Assembly (NCBI RefSeq): GCF_002204745.1
Contig: NZ_NIRR01000028.1
Location: 1-54,452 of the forward strand
From: Hymenobacter amundsenii
GTDB lineage: Bacteria > Bacteroidota > Bacteroidia > Cytophagales > Hymenobacteraceae
DNA: 54,452 nt
Direction of reading: 5' to 3'
Positions 24,393 through 32,425 of this stretch are shown piece by piece. The notes below the pieces were generated by a model. It saw nothing but the letters and a program-made list of their open reading frames with translations, made no database searches and was not told the DNA's origin. The translations under genes and the position numbers were made by a program. How positions within the stretch are numbered: position 1 is the first letter of the stretch; every line of letters starts with the position of its first letter.

Positions 24393-26837
24393 ATGCTTAA
24401 ACTTTTTACTTACGCTTCACTAAGTATGCTGCTATTGGTAGCGGCTTCCGGTTACGGCCAATCAGGGCCAATTTTTCCGCAGCCCATTGGCTACGGCGTT
24501 GGCGCTCTTTACCCCGAAACGCCCCGTGCCGTCGTCACCGCCGACTTCAACCGCGACGGCCGCCTCGATGTAGCCACGGCTAACCTAGTGGGCAACAGCG
24601 TGGGCGTACTGCTCAACGGATCAGTCAACACTTTTGGCACCCCGCGCACTTACCCGGTAGCAGCAACTCCTAACGCCATCGTAACGGCCGATTTTGACGG
24701 AGACTCCTACCCCGACTTGGCTACCACATCCTACGGAGGCGGGGCCCTATCGGTGCTGCTCAATGACCGTAGGGGCGGTTTTGAGGCCGCTGATCGGTAC
24801 CCGCTTGCAGCGCCGGGCTATGAATTAGCCGTAGGCGAACTAACTGGCGACGCCGACCCCGACCTGGCGGTGCTACGACTCACTAATTCTGGCAGTGAGC
24901 TAGTTATTTTCAGTGGTCAAGGCGACGGCACCTTCGTACAAAAGCTGCCCCCTATCGCGCTACCGGGTGGGGAGGCCCTAGTGGTAGCGGACATGAATGC
25001 CGATGGCCGGCTTGATGTGGTAGTGTCGAATGCGACGACGGGCTCGTTTGAAGTTTTGCGCAACACTGGCGCTGGCAGTTTGGTCTCGGTGGGCCGCTAT
25101 GCTGGGGCGCAACGGGGCATCGAGTTGGTGGTGGCGGACTTCAATGGCGACGGCCGACCCGATGTAGCCCAGGCCGACTTTGAGGGTGGGTCAATCCAAG
25201 TAATGCTGGCTACCGCCGCGGGCTTCGCACCTCCCATCGCCTACGCGGCTGGCCAGGGACCAACAGGGCTAGCCAGCGCTGACCTAAACGCGGACGGGGT
25301 GTTGGACTTGATCTGCTCAAACAGCAAAAGCTATGATGTGACCGTCTTAATAGGGAGTGGTACGGGGACCTTCCGCGCAGCCGGTACGTTTGCCGCCGGC
25401 GTGGAGCCCTACGACCTAGTGGTGGCCGATTTCACCGGCGACGGCCGCCCCGATGTAGTAACAGCCAACTTCGTACAAAGCCGCAATACAGCGCTTACAG
25501 TACTTCAAGGTACAGGCACTGGCTCCCTGCAAACGGCTTTTTCTATGACGCTTGCCATCAACCTGGGGCCCCTAAAACTAGTGCAGGCGGACCTCAATAA
25601 CGATGGTCGGCCCGATGTAGTAACCGTTAACCGCAGTTCCGGGCCTACTCCTGGCACTGTGTCGGTGCTGCTGCGCCAAGCGGATGGCCAATTATTCGCC
25701 GCCACTACATATGCGGTGGGCATGGAAGCCGAAGATTTGGTGCTCCTCGATGTGAATGGGGATGGTCAGCTCGATGTGGTTACGGCCAACCGCAGAGATG
25801 CTTCCTTGTCGGTATTACTCAATCAAGCGGGCACCCTCACGCCTGCGCCTAGTATTGCGCTGGCCGGTACTCCCAATGGCATCGTAGCGGCCGACTTCAA
25901 CGCTGATGGCCGACCAGATCTGGCAGTATCGGGCGCGGCTAACAATTCAGTGGCCTTACTCCTAAACTTAGGCAATGGACAGTTTGCAAGCCCGGTAATT
26001 CTGCCTACAGGGGCCTACTCCTCAGCCCTTACGGCAGCCGATGTAGATGGCGACGGGCGCCCCGATCTGGCAGTCGCCCACCTCATGGCTGGCACGGTGG
26101 CCGTATTGCGCAACCAAGGCGGCAACGCCCAATTTGCCCCCCCAGTTATTGTGACAGGAGTCGGGTTTCCAAATGCAATTTACGCCGCCGACCTTACCAA
26201 TGATAATCGCCCTGAACTCCTAATTGCCGGTGGGGCGATAGGTGTGCTACGCAACAACGGCGCAGGGGTGTACCAATTCGAAACCCAGGACGTAATCAGG
26301 GCCACGAGCCTAGCTGTAGCCGACTTAAATGGTGATGGCCGCCCGGAAGTTGTCGCACTGGATGATCAGAGCCAGCTAATAACAATCGTCGGCAACGACA
26401 ATGGTCACCTCACCCTTGGGCCAGGCTACTTTGTAGCGGGCTCGCCCCGTAGCGTGGCGGTGGCTAATGTAAATGCCGATGGCCGCCTCGACCTAACGGT
26501 GGCCAACTACACAGCGGGAGCAGTAGCAACTTTTCTGCAAAATAACCCCACGGTCACAGCCACCCCCACTGCTGCCACTACTGTTACGAGTCGCTTACGG
26601 GTATACCCAAACCCGGCTACAACCAGTATTTTCCTGCAACTGCCTGGCACTACGCCAACCGCTGCCCGTCGGGCTCAGCTTTTCGACGCAACTGGCCGCG
26701 AAGTGTTGGCGGTTAGCATAACGGATGGGCCTGGTTTGCGAGAACTGCCTGTGGCTCAGTTACCACGAGGATGGTACGTTTTACGAGTAAGCAGCCCGCA
26801 TGCATCGCCCCTTATAAGCCACGTATTACTTCAGTAG
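24393..26837 (+). CDS. Secreted FG-GAP/VCBS repeat protein with T9SS sorting domain
   Basis: An 814-residue exported protein from ATG 24393. A signal peptide (FTYASLSMLLLVAASGYGQ) is followed by about a dozen FG-GAP/VCBS repeats of about 50-60 residues, each with a calcium-loop-like D-x-D/N-x-D-G-R-x-D core (for example DFNRDGRLDVATANL, DFNGDGRPDVAQAD, DVDGDGRPDLAVAHL). They should fold as seven-bladed propeller(s). The last 80 residues are a T9SS type-A sorting domain (LRVYPNPATTSIFLQL ... LPRGWYVLRVSS). Likely a surface or secreted binding protein; no catalytic domain is seen. Transcription ends at the strong hairpin at 26954. Confidence 0.92.
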   Translation: MLKLFTYASLSMLLLVAASGYGQSGPIFPQPIGYGVGALYPETPRAVVTADFNRDGRLDVATANLVGNSVGVLLNGSVNTFGTPRTYPVAATPNAIVTADFDGDSYPDLATTSYGGGALSVLLNDRRGGFEAADRYPLAAPGYELAVGELTGDADPDLAVLRLTNSGSELVIFSGQGDGTFVQKLPPIALPGGEALVVADMNADGRLDVVVSNATTGSFEVLRNTGAGSLVSVGRYAGAQRGIELVVADFNGDGRPDVAQADFEGGSIQVMLATAAGFAPPIAYAAGQGPTGLASADLNADGVLDLICSNSKSYDVTVLIGSGTGTFRAAGTFAAGVEPYDLVVADFTGDGRPDVVTANFVQSRNTALTVLQGTGTGSLQTAFSMTLAINLGPLKLVQADLNNDGRPDVVTVNRSSGPTPGTVSVLLRQADGQLFAATTYAVGMEAEDLVLLDVNGDGQLDVVTANRRDASLSVLLNQAGTLTPAPSIALAGTPNGIVAADFNADGRPDLAVSGAANNSVALLLNLGNGQFASPVILPTGAYSSALTAADVDGDGRPDLAVAHLMAGTVAVLRNQGGNAQFAPPVIVTGVGFPNAIYAADLTNDNRPELLIAGGAIGVLRNNGAGVYQFETQDVIRATSLAVADLNGDGRPEVVALDDQSQLITIVGNDNGHLTLGPGYFVAGSPRSVAVANVNADGRLDLTVANYTAGAVATFLQNNPTVTATPTAATTVTSRLRVYPNPATTSIFLQLPGTTPTAARRAQLFDATGREVLAVSITDGPGLRELPVAQLPRGWYVLRVSSPHASPLISHVLLQ

Positions 26838-27171
26838 CCACCCCGCTCTTCTTTAACTTTTAGGTTTGCTTGAGTTGGAGGATTTATTTGGGGTCTTTTT
26901 AAACGCAACTAGCGGTTAACAGTGAGGCTACTAGACGCCAATGCCCCCTTCCTGAAGCCCCGGCTGTTGATGCAGCCGGGGCTTCGTCTTTTTAAGGACG
27001 ATACCAGTTGGGTGACTTACCGTGCAATGCGCCGAAGGTAAGCAGAGAAGCCAGGCACAATCTTCGCGGCAAACTCTGCCGCCCGTCTATTCAACCCTTT
27101 GCCGTTTACAGACACAGCAACCCACCGAGCGGCAAAGCCCAGGGGCACACGGGGCAGCACCCGGAAGCGGC
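26838..27171. other. Intergenic, no gene apart from a terminator
   Basis: Between the FG-GAP gene and the stop of the LLM oxidoreductase gene, which converge. Holds the hairpin at 26954-26985; I see nothing else supportable. Confidence 0.5.
26954..26985 (+). terminator. Intrinsic terminator after the FG-GAP gene
   Basis: Perfect 13-base stem GAAGCCCCGGCTG (26954-26966) with 26973-26985, 6-base loop TTGATG, followed by GTCTTTTTA. About 115 bases after the stop. Confidence 0.85.
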
Positions 27172-28224
27172 CTACCGGGATTCCGCGCCCACCAATCCAG
27201 CTTCGGCCTGCTTCTGGGGCAGGGCGCGCAGGGCTTCGGCCAGCAGCTGGTAGGAATACACCCGGGCCTCGTGGCTGAAGATGTTGGACACGGCCATGAG
27301 CTCGTTCACCTGGGTCTGGTCCACGAACTCCTGCAGGTCGCGCTGAATGGTGGCTTTACTGCCGATAAAGGCGTAGGCCAGCATCTGCCCTACGGCGTGC
27401 TGCTGGGCGGGTTCCCACAGCCCGTGCATGGACTCCACGGGGGGCTGCAACGGCGCGGGCCGGCCCTTGATAACGCCGAGCATGAACTGCTGTAGCGACG
27501 TGGAAAGCCACTGAGCCTCGGCGTCGGTGGTGGCGGCTACCACGTTCACGCAGGCAATAACGTAGGGCGCCGCCAGGTGGGCCGAGGGGCGGAAGTGCTG
27601 GCGGTAGATTTCCAGGGCCGGGAGGAGCTGACCCGGGGCGAAGTGGCTGGCAAAGGCATAGGGCAGGCCCAGGGCGGCGGCTAGGTAGGCGCTGTCGGTG
27701 CTGGAGCCTAGGATGTAGAGCGGGATGTCCAGCCCTTCGCCCGGAATGGCGCGCACGGCGTTGGTACGGTTGGTGGTCGAGAAGTAAGCCTGCAGTTGCT
27801 GAATGTCACGCGGGAAATCCTGGGGCCCTCCGAAGCGGCTGCCCCGGATGGCCTGGGCCGTTACCTGGTCGGAGCCCGGGGCCCGACCCAGGCCCAGATC
27901 GATGCGGCCCGGATACAGCGTGGCCAGGGTGCCGAACTGCTCGGCCACCACCAGCGGGGCGTGGTTGGGCAGCATCACGCCCCCGGAGCCGATGCGCAGC
28001 GTGGTGGTGCCGCCCGCCAGGTGGCCGATAAGCACTACCGGGGCCGAACTGGCCACGCTGGCCATGTTGTGGTGCTCCGAGAGCCAGTAGCGGGTGTAGC
28101 CCAGCCGCTCCACGTTTTGGGCCAGATCGAGGCTGCGGCGGAAGGTATCGGCCGGGGTGCTGCCAGCATTAATGGGGGCCAGATCGAGCACGGAAAAGGC
28201 CAGCGAAGAAGAAACAGAAGACAT
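27172..28224 (-). CDS. LLM class (luciferase-like) flavin-dependent oxidoreductase
   Basis: Predicted FMN-dependent monooxygenase or oxidoreductase of the bacterial luciferase superfamily, 350 residues, cytoplasmic. Typical features are the first strand SVLDLAPI, the helix AQNVERLGYTRYWLSEHHNM with the conserved SEHH, RIGSGGVMLPNHAPLVVAEQFGTL, and GRIDLGLGRAPGSDQ. The version with APLVVAEQF is the one often annotated alkanal monooxygenase-like without a proven substrate. It stands alone between a convergent terminator and a degenerate region. Confidence 0.92.
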   Translation of the reverse strand: MSSVSSSLAFSVLDLAPINAGSTPADTFRRSLDLAQNVERLGYTRYWLSEHHNMASVASSAPVVLIGHLAGGTTTLRIGSGGVMLPNHAPLVVAEQFGTLATLYPGRIDLGLGRAPGSDQVTAQAIRGSRFGGPQDFPRDIQQLQAYFSTTNRTNAVRAIPGEGLDIPLYILGSSTDSAYLAAALGLPYAFASHFAPGQLLPALEIYRQHFRPSAHLAAPYVIACVNVVAATTDAEAQWLSTSLQQFMLGVIKGRPAPLQPPVESMHGLWEPAQQHAVGQMLAYAFIGSKATIQRDLQEFVDQTQVNELMAVSNIFSHEARVYSYQLLAEALRALPQKQAEAGLVGAESR

Positions 28225-28434
28225 GGAGTAGGAAGAAGGAGCAGTTCAGGCGGCCCGGTTGCCGGGGTCACATAAACGCGTGGGGCCAGCAGGCGACGTT
28301 CGACCAGCGGCAGGCAGGCATAACCGCTGGCAAGCCAAATTGATTACGTAGCCCCACAGGAAAGTCGGCAGTGCCGCCGCTAACCCAAGGAGATTTGCTG
28401 GGTGACTACCCTGTTTCCGGCCCGCTGCACCAGC

Positions 28435-28748
28435 ATGAAGCCACTACCCGCGCCAATAGCGCCCATACCTTTCGACCAGTACCTCGCCCTATTGCGCCTC
28501 CAGCTCCGCGAGGCCGAGCTCCACCCAAACCCGGAAGTTCCGAACCGCGTCCGGCAGCGGCGCCCAACGCACGTTTACCCGAATAGCCACCATTCCGGCA
28601 TCAGTTGCGGGTTGTGGCCGCGGCGCGCCATGTCATCGAAGAGGCGCGTACCCGCGCCCTGGACCGCAGCCTGCCATGATGCCCCCAAGAATAGTAGATG
28701 CCCGAGGAATTTAACCGGGCATTCCTGGAGTTCCTGGGGCGGCCGTAA
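28435..28748 (+). pseudogene. Possible decayed coding remnant in three frames
   Basis: No intact gene lies between 28225 and 28756, but short coding-like pieces occur in different plus frames. They are a Leu/Arg-rich stretch from ATG 28435 (FDQYLALLRLQLREAELH), a helical piece ending at the TGA 28676-28678 (VVAAARHVIEEARTRALDRS), and ATG 28698 to TAA 28748 giving MPEEFNRAFLEFLGRP, which resembles the C-terminus of alpha/beta hydrolases. A minus-strand frame (28593-28489) also reads plausibly. A broken hydrolase gene is possible; random GC-rich open frames are the alternative. Confidence 0.3.
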
Positions 28749-28756
28749 CACTCGTT

Positions 28757-29020
28757 TTACTCCACCCGCACCAGCGTCACTTCGTCGCGGGTAAAATCGA
28801 ACTGCTTTTTGTCCACCGCGCCCCGGCACATCACCACGCTCGGCGGAGCCAGCTTGCCTTTCTGATCGGCCTCCGTTTCGGCCTCCCCGGTTACGTCCAC
28901 GGTGGCCACTGCCTCGCCGTTGCGGCGCAGCTCCCAGGCTCCGGGCAGCATCTTCTCCGTGGGGTAGCCCACCAGAAACGTTTCCTGAGGCGATAGGGCG
29001 ATGATATCGAGAACATGCAT
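28757..29020 (-). CDS. Small hypothetical protein
   Basis: An 87-residue protein from ATG 29020 (a second in-frame ATG at 29032 adds four residues). I do not recognise it. It reads MHVLDIIALSPQETFLVGYP, then ELRRNGEAVATVDVTGE, and ends FDFTRDEVTLVRVE, with a strand-rich pattern, no membrane segment and one Cys. It follows the RES toxin gene on the same strand by 50 bases and could be part of that unit or an independent gene. Confidence 0.55.
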   Translation of the reverse strand: MHVLDIIALSPQETFLVGYPTEKMLPGAWELRRNGEAVATVDVTGEAETEADQKGKLAPPSVVMCRGAVDKKQFDFTRDEVTLVRVE

Positions 29021-29071
29021 GGGGAAAGGCAAAAAGGAAAGGCAGCAGTGGAAAGAACCCAGCCGGCTCCG

Positions 29072-29533
29072 CTAGGCCGCGTCGTCGGTTTTAATGCGCG
29101 CATCAAACCGAAATTCTTCCCGGCGCACAATGCGGATACGCTTAAAATCGGGGTGGCGGCTGTGCAGGATGTAATTAAACTCCTGGGGCACAATGGATGA
29201 GGGAACGCGCAGTACGGCCGAACCCCGGCGCCGATACCAGGCGTCGCCCAGCGGCTGGCAAACGGCGTACCGGCTGGCCCCCTCCCAGTCGGGCGGCAGC
29301 TGGGCAGGCACAATTTCCTCCATCAGCAAGTCGTCGGGAATCTCGATGACCAGCACCCGAAACGGGTCGGTGAGGCCTTCGCCGCTGCGGTGCACTACGT
29401 TTTCGAGGCAGGCCAGTGCCCGGCTGGCGGCCGTGTAAATCACGAACTGGTCGCGGTAATTCCAGCGGGCCCGGTAGCCTGAGGCAAACAAATCATCGGC
29501 GTACTTGGCCAGACAGATGCGGTAAACCAGCAT
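29072..29533 (-). CDS. RES-domain toxin (NAD-degrading family)
   Basis: Toxin of a type II toxin-antitoxin pair. RES-domain toxins of characterised systems remove cellular NAD+, using a fold related to ADP-ribosyltransferases. The 153 residues from ATG 29533 carry the three name residues in order: Arg in MLVYRICLAKYA, Glu in ALACLENVVH, and Ser in RVPSSIVPQEFNYILHSRHPDF. Length matches the family (about 150-160). It starts 13 bases after the antitoxin stop on the same strand, the usual antitoxin-first order. Confidence 0.9.
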   Translation of the reverse strand: MLVYRICLAKYADDLFASGYRARWNYRDQFVIYTAASRALACLENVVHRSGEGLTDPFRVLVIEIPDDLLMEEIVPAQLPPDWEGASRYAVCQPLGDAWYRRRGSAVLRVPSSIVPQEFNYILHSRHPDFKRIRIVRREEFRFDARIKTDDAA

Positions 29534-29546
29534 AGGCGCTTCCGGC

Positions 29547-30008
29547 TCAGGACAGGTCGCCGTAGGCGATGCGGGCAAGCTCTTCGGCCACCAGATCAAT
29601 CCCGCCGCTGGTTTCGAGCAGACGCAGGGGCACCTCTTGGTTGAGGCCGTGGGCGGGCTTGGCCAGCCAGCGCAGAAAAGCCGCCGCCTCGCCGAACACC
29701 TCTAGCCCCCGCTGATAGAGGCTGATGATTTTAAGCGTTTTCTCGCTACGGGCCGCGCTGAGCGGCTTGTTTTCCTGCGAGTAGGTGCGCAGCGTTTTGG
29801 TCGACAATTCGTAGATGGCCTCCAGCTCGGGGGCCTGCAACTGGTAGGCCTCGGCCACCTCGAAGGCGGTGGCAGCCGGCACGCCCTTGCGGGCAGCCAT
29901 CACCAGGGCATAGGCATCCTGCCCGGTCACGCCCCAGGCCGCCCACCTTTTGCGCAGGGCGGCCGGCATGGGCACCGTTATTTTGGGTTGTTGGGCAGCA
30001 GCAGACAT
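29547..30008 (-). CDS. Xre/MbcA/ParS-type antitoxin
   Basis: Antitoxin partner of the RES toxin, 153 residues from ATG 30008. An N-terminal Xre-like helical region (about 20-85, including ALVMAARKGVPAATAFEVAEAY and LSTKTLRTYSQENKPLS) binds DNA in known systems. The C-terminal toxin-binding domain of the DUF2384 type is recognisable (RSEKTLKIISLYQRGLEVFGE ... FLRWLAKPAHGLNQEVPLRLL ETSGG). Members of this family autorepress their operon; two direct repeats just upstream (30039-30070) are good candidate operators. Confidence 0.9.
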   Translation of the reverse strand: MSAAAQQPKITVPMPAALRKRWAAWGVTGQDAYALVMAARKGVPAATAFEVAEAYQLQAPELEAIYELSTKTLRTYSQENKPLSAARSEKTLKIISLYQRGLEVFGEAAAFLRWLAKPAHGLNQEVPLRLLETSGGIDLVAEELARIAYGDLS

Positions 30009-30029
30009 CCGGACAGCGGTTTAATGAAA

Positions 30030-30070
30030 CGAAGTTAGGGAAATTTTTCTCTCTAAAGCGGAAATTTTTC
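30030..30070 (-). promoter_or_regulatory. Toxin-antitoxin promoter with two 11-base direct repeats
   Basis: The plus-strand text GGAAATTTTTC occurs at 30039-30049 and again at 30060-30070, 21 bases apart, that is two helical turns. On the minus strand a TAACTTCG box, close to the Bacteroidota -7 TAnnTTTG, is at 30037-30030, about 22 bases before the antitoxin ATG. The repeats would lie just upstream of the -7 box, where a repressor blocks polymerase. Sequence and spacing are seen; binding is inferred. Confidence 0.6.
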
Positions 30071-30137
30071 CCGCAGTTCAAACGCCAGCCCACTACTCCC
30101 TGCCCACGCCCGCTAGGCACTCAATCATACGACACAA

Positions 30138-30171
30138 AAAAGCGGCTACCCATTGCCGGGCAGCCGCTTTT
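30138..30171 (-). terminator. Intrinsic terminator after azoR
   Basis: AAAAGCGGCT (30138-30147) pairs with AGCCGCTTTT (30162-30171), with ACCC/GGGC-type pairing inside. On the minus strand the stem is followed by TTTTTTGTGTC. It starts 16 bases past the azoR stop. Confidence 0.85.
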
Positions 30172-30187
30172 CACAGAGCATGCTGCC

Positions 30188-30784
30188 TTATACGCTGATG
30201 CTGTCGATACCTTTCTGGAGCGCAATTTCTTCCTGGCCGGGAATCGAGGTACCCTCCACGCGCAAAATCGTTACATCGGTCATGCCCAGGAAGCCGAGGA
30301 CGGCTTTCAGGTAGGGAGCCACGAAATCGTAGGCGGCGTAGGGGCCTTCGGAGTACACTCCGCCGCTGGCCATGGCTACGTACACCTTCTTGCCCGTTAC
30401 CAGGCCTTCGGGGCCTTTTTCGGTGTACTTGAACGTGATGCCAGCCCGGGCAATGTGGTCGATCCAGGCTTTGAGGGTAGAGGGGATGCCGAAGTTGTAG
30501 AGCGGGGCGCCAATCACGATAACATCAGCGGCCTGCAGGTCAGCAATGGCGTCGTCGGAGTGGCGGGCAGCCTCCTGCTGCTTGGGCGTGCGGGCGGGCG
30601 CTGGCGTGAACAGGGACTTCAGCTTGGCCTCCTCCAGGTGCGGGAAGGGGTTGGTGGCCAGGTCGCGCACCGTTACGGTGCTGTCGGGGTTGGCGGCCTG
30701 AAGTTTCTCTACGATGGCGTCGCCGAGCTTGATGCTGTACGACGCGCCGCCGCGGGGGCTGGAAATGACGTTTAGAATGTGCAT
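30188..30784 (-). CDS. azoR: FMN-dependent NADH:azoreductase (quinone reductase)
   Basis: Flavodoxin-fold homodimer reducing quinones and azo compounds with NADH and FMN; cytoplasmic. The 198 residues from ATG 30784 match the usual 200. Visible motifs are the phosphate-binding start LNVISSPRGGASYSIKLG, DVIVIGAPLYNFGIPSTLKAWIDHIARAGITFKY (FMN contacts), and ASGGVYSEGPYAAYDF. The frame stays open upstream to 31057, but that part is not homologous and runs through a hairpin. Its neighbours are a toxin-antitoxin unit and holA. Confidence 0.94.
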   Translation of the reverse strand: MHILNVISSPRGGASYSIKLGDAIVEKLQAANPDSTVTVRDLATNPFPHLEEAKLKSLFTPAPARTPKQQEAARHSDDAIADLQAADVIVIGAPLYNFGIPSTLKAWIDHIARAGITFKYTEKGPEGLVTGKKVYVAMASGGVYSEGPYAAYDFVAPYLKAVLGFLGMTDVTILRVEGTSIPGQEEIALQKGIDSISV

Positions 30785-31124
30785 AATGAAAGAGGGGAAA
30801 TGGGTTATGGCAAAGAATCCGGTAGCCACCGAACGTGCATCATAGCCGCCCTGGGGAAGCGCTGAATAACTAATCGATGTAACTACATCAAATGTAGCAA
30901 CATTGTTTCTGATAACCCAACGCTGGCCCTCTTTTTTCACTTTTACCCCATAGCGCTCAATCCATATGGCAAGCCGTACGCCAGCAAGCCGTTGGGCGGG
31001 GGCAGCAGCGCTTGTCGTGCGCTCCGCCCCCGCCCAACGGCTTGCTGGCTTGGTCATTCATTTCTCCTGGGTTTCCGTTTCCCAGCTTGGCACTTTTTAC
31101 CGCGGCGGGCACAGCTACGCCCCC
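30785..31124. other. azoR promoter region and holA 3' hairpin
   Basis: 340 bases without a gene. The first 120, upstream of azoR, are moderately AT-rich; the rest carries the long hairpin at 30981-31048 that follows holA. Confidence 0.5.
30981..31048. repeat. Perfect 23-base hairpin downstream of holA
   Basis: 30981-31003 (CCAGCAAGCCGTTGGGCGGG...) is exactly complementary to 31026-31048 across a 22-base loop. It lies about 75 bases after the holA stop on the minus strand. No U-tract is present. Arm and loop lengths are close to those at 6363-6454 and 7863-7929, though the text differs. Confidence 0.7.
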
Positions 31125-32198
31125 TTACCCCGTTACGGCGTGCAGCGGCACCGGGTGCAGAATCAGCCAGATCAGTTCGCGCAGGATTTCGCCGTCGCCC
31201 ATCGAGCCCGAGTCGATGCCCTTGCTTTGGGCGTCGGCGCGGCGGATGAGGTGCACGATGTCGCGGCAGCGGCCGAAGTCAAACACTTTGAGGCCCGTCT
31301 GGTAGTCGCGGCGCTGGAAGGCGCTACGCAGGCCCAGCTTCAGCCAGTCGGCCTCGCTGGGGTTGGGGTTCTGGTGCAACGCCAGCAGCCGCGAGAAGTA
31401 GTTGAAGAGCAGCGTGAGGTTGGGGATGAGCGGGTTGTTTTTGGGGTTGGCCTCGAAGTAGAGCAGAATGCGGTTGGCCTTAAGCACGTCGCGCCGAATC
31501 AAGGCCGTCTGCAGCTCGAAGATGTTGTACTCCTTGCTGATGCCCACCATCCGCTGCACCAGGTCCTCATCGATGGAGTGGCCGGGCAGCAGGTTGAGCA
31601 GCATCTTATCCACCTCATTGGTGAGCCGGCTCAGCTCGCCGCCAATGTATTCGGCCAGCATATTGGTAGCCTGGGGCGTAATTTGCTGACCCTTGGAGCG
31701 CACGTAGGCCGTGAGCCAGCCGGCTACCTGGTTGTCGTAAAGCTTCTTGCTGGTGAGCAGCACGGTGCCGGCGGGCGCGGGCGTCTTTTTATCACCGACC
31801 AGCAGTTTGCCGAGCTTGCGGCGGGCATCGAGGGTTTTGTGCTTGTAGCAGAATACGAGCACGGTGCTTTGCAGCGGCCGCAGCAGGTAAGCTTCCAGAA
31901 ACGGCCAGACCTTGTCGTTTTCCAGATCGGCCACGGCCTGGGCTTCCTTAACAATGACGACGGAGCGCTCGGCCATCATTGGAAACCGCTTGGCCTGGCC
32001 CAGGATGCCGGCCACGTCGGTGTCCTTACCGTAGAGCACGACCTGGTTGAAACCTTTTTCCTGCTCCTGGAGCACGTTTTTCTCCAGCAACCCGGCAATC
32101 AGGTCGATGTAGTAGGGCTCTTCCCCTTGCAGAAAATACACGGGCGCGAACTGTCGCTGCTTGAGTTGGGCCAGGATTTCGTCGGGAGAGAGAGTCAA
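31125..32198 (-). CDS. holA: DNA polymerase III subunit delta
   Basis: Clamp-loader delta subunit that opens the sliding clamp in chromosome replication. The 357 residues match the family: N-terminal clamp-binding region FAPVYFLQGEEPYYIDLI, AAA+ core lacking a functional P-loop (VVIVKEAQAVADLEN, LVFCYKHKTLDARRKLGKLL), and C-terminal collar (YNIFELQTALIRRDVLKANRIL, PLIPNLTLLFNYFSRLLAL). The start appears to be TTG 32198 within GAATTGAC; no ATG exists before the conserved part. This TTG is the mirror image of the tyrS start on the other strand. Confidence 0.93.
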   Translation of the reverse strand: MTLSPDEILAQLKQRQFAPVYFLQGEEPYYIDLIAGLLEKNVLQEQEKGFNQVVLYGKDTDVAGILGQAKRFPMMAERSVVIVKEAQAVADLENDKVWPFLEAYLLRPLQSTVLVFCYKHKTLDARRKLGKLLVGDKKTPAPAGTVLLTSKKLYDNQVAGWLTAYVRSKGQQITPQATNMLAEYIGGELSRLTNEVDKMLLNLLPGHSIDEDLVQRMVGISKEYNIFELQTALIRRDVLKANRILLYFEANPKNNPLIPNLTLLFNYFSRLLALHQNPNPSEADWLKLGLRSAFQRRDYQTGLKVFDFGRCRDIVHLIRRADAQSKGIDSGSMGDGEILRELIWLILHPVPLHAVTG

Positions 32199-32425
32199 TT
32201 CGGAATTACGAAGTATGAAGTAAGAAGTAAGAATTGACCGGCCTTGGTGGTGAAACCTGGCCGGTAACTCTTCCCGCTCAAAGGTACGGGCTGCCGCTTA
32301 CCTTTGCCGAACCGCTTGGGAAGAATTGAACCGGGCACTGCGGGTTGCCACCCTTACTCCGCAGAGCGGGCAAACCGCAGTGCCCGGTTCAATTCTTAAT
32401 TCTTACTTCTTAATTCTTAATTGAC
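32194..32425. promoter_or_regulatory. Mirrored divergent promoter and leader region, holA/tyrS
   Basis: CAAAGGTA at 32279-32286 and TACCTTTG at 32299-32306 are inverted copies of the Bacteroidota -7 box, 12 bases apart, pointing to holA and tyrS. On the tyrS side a 23-base perfect stem (32321-32343 with 32375-32397, 31-base loop) fills the leader, followed by AATTCTTA-type low-complexity text. The same text, inverted, precedes holA (about 32199-32240). The outer ends GTCAATT (32194-32200) and AATTGAC (32419-32425) contain the TTG start codons of both genes. Confidence 0.65.

Noticed and set aside
30785..31057. N-terminal extension of azoR
   Set aside because: Open by chance through a hairpin; the flavodoxin-fold start is at 30784.
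30966..32237. 423-codon plus-strand frame over holA
   Set aside because: Runs through a hairpin and antisense to conserved holA sequence; no recognisable domain.
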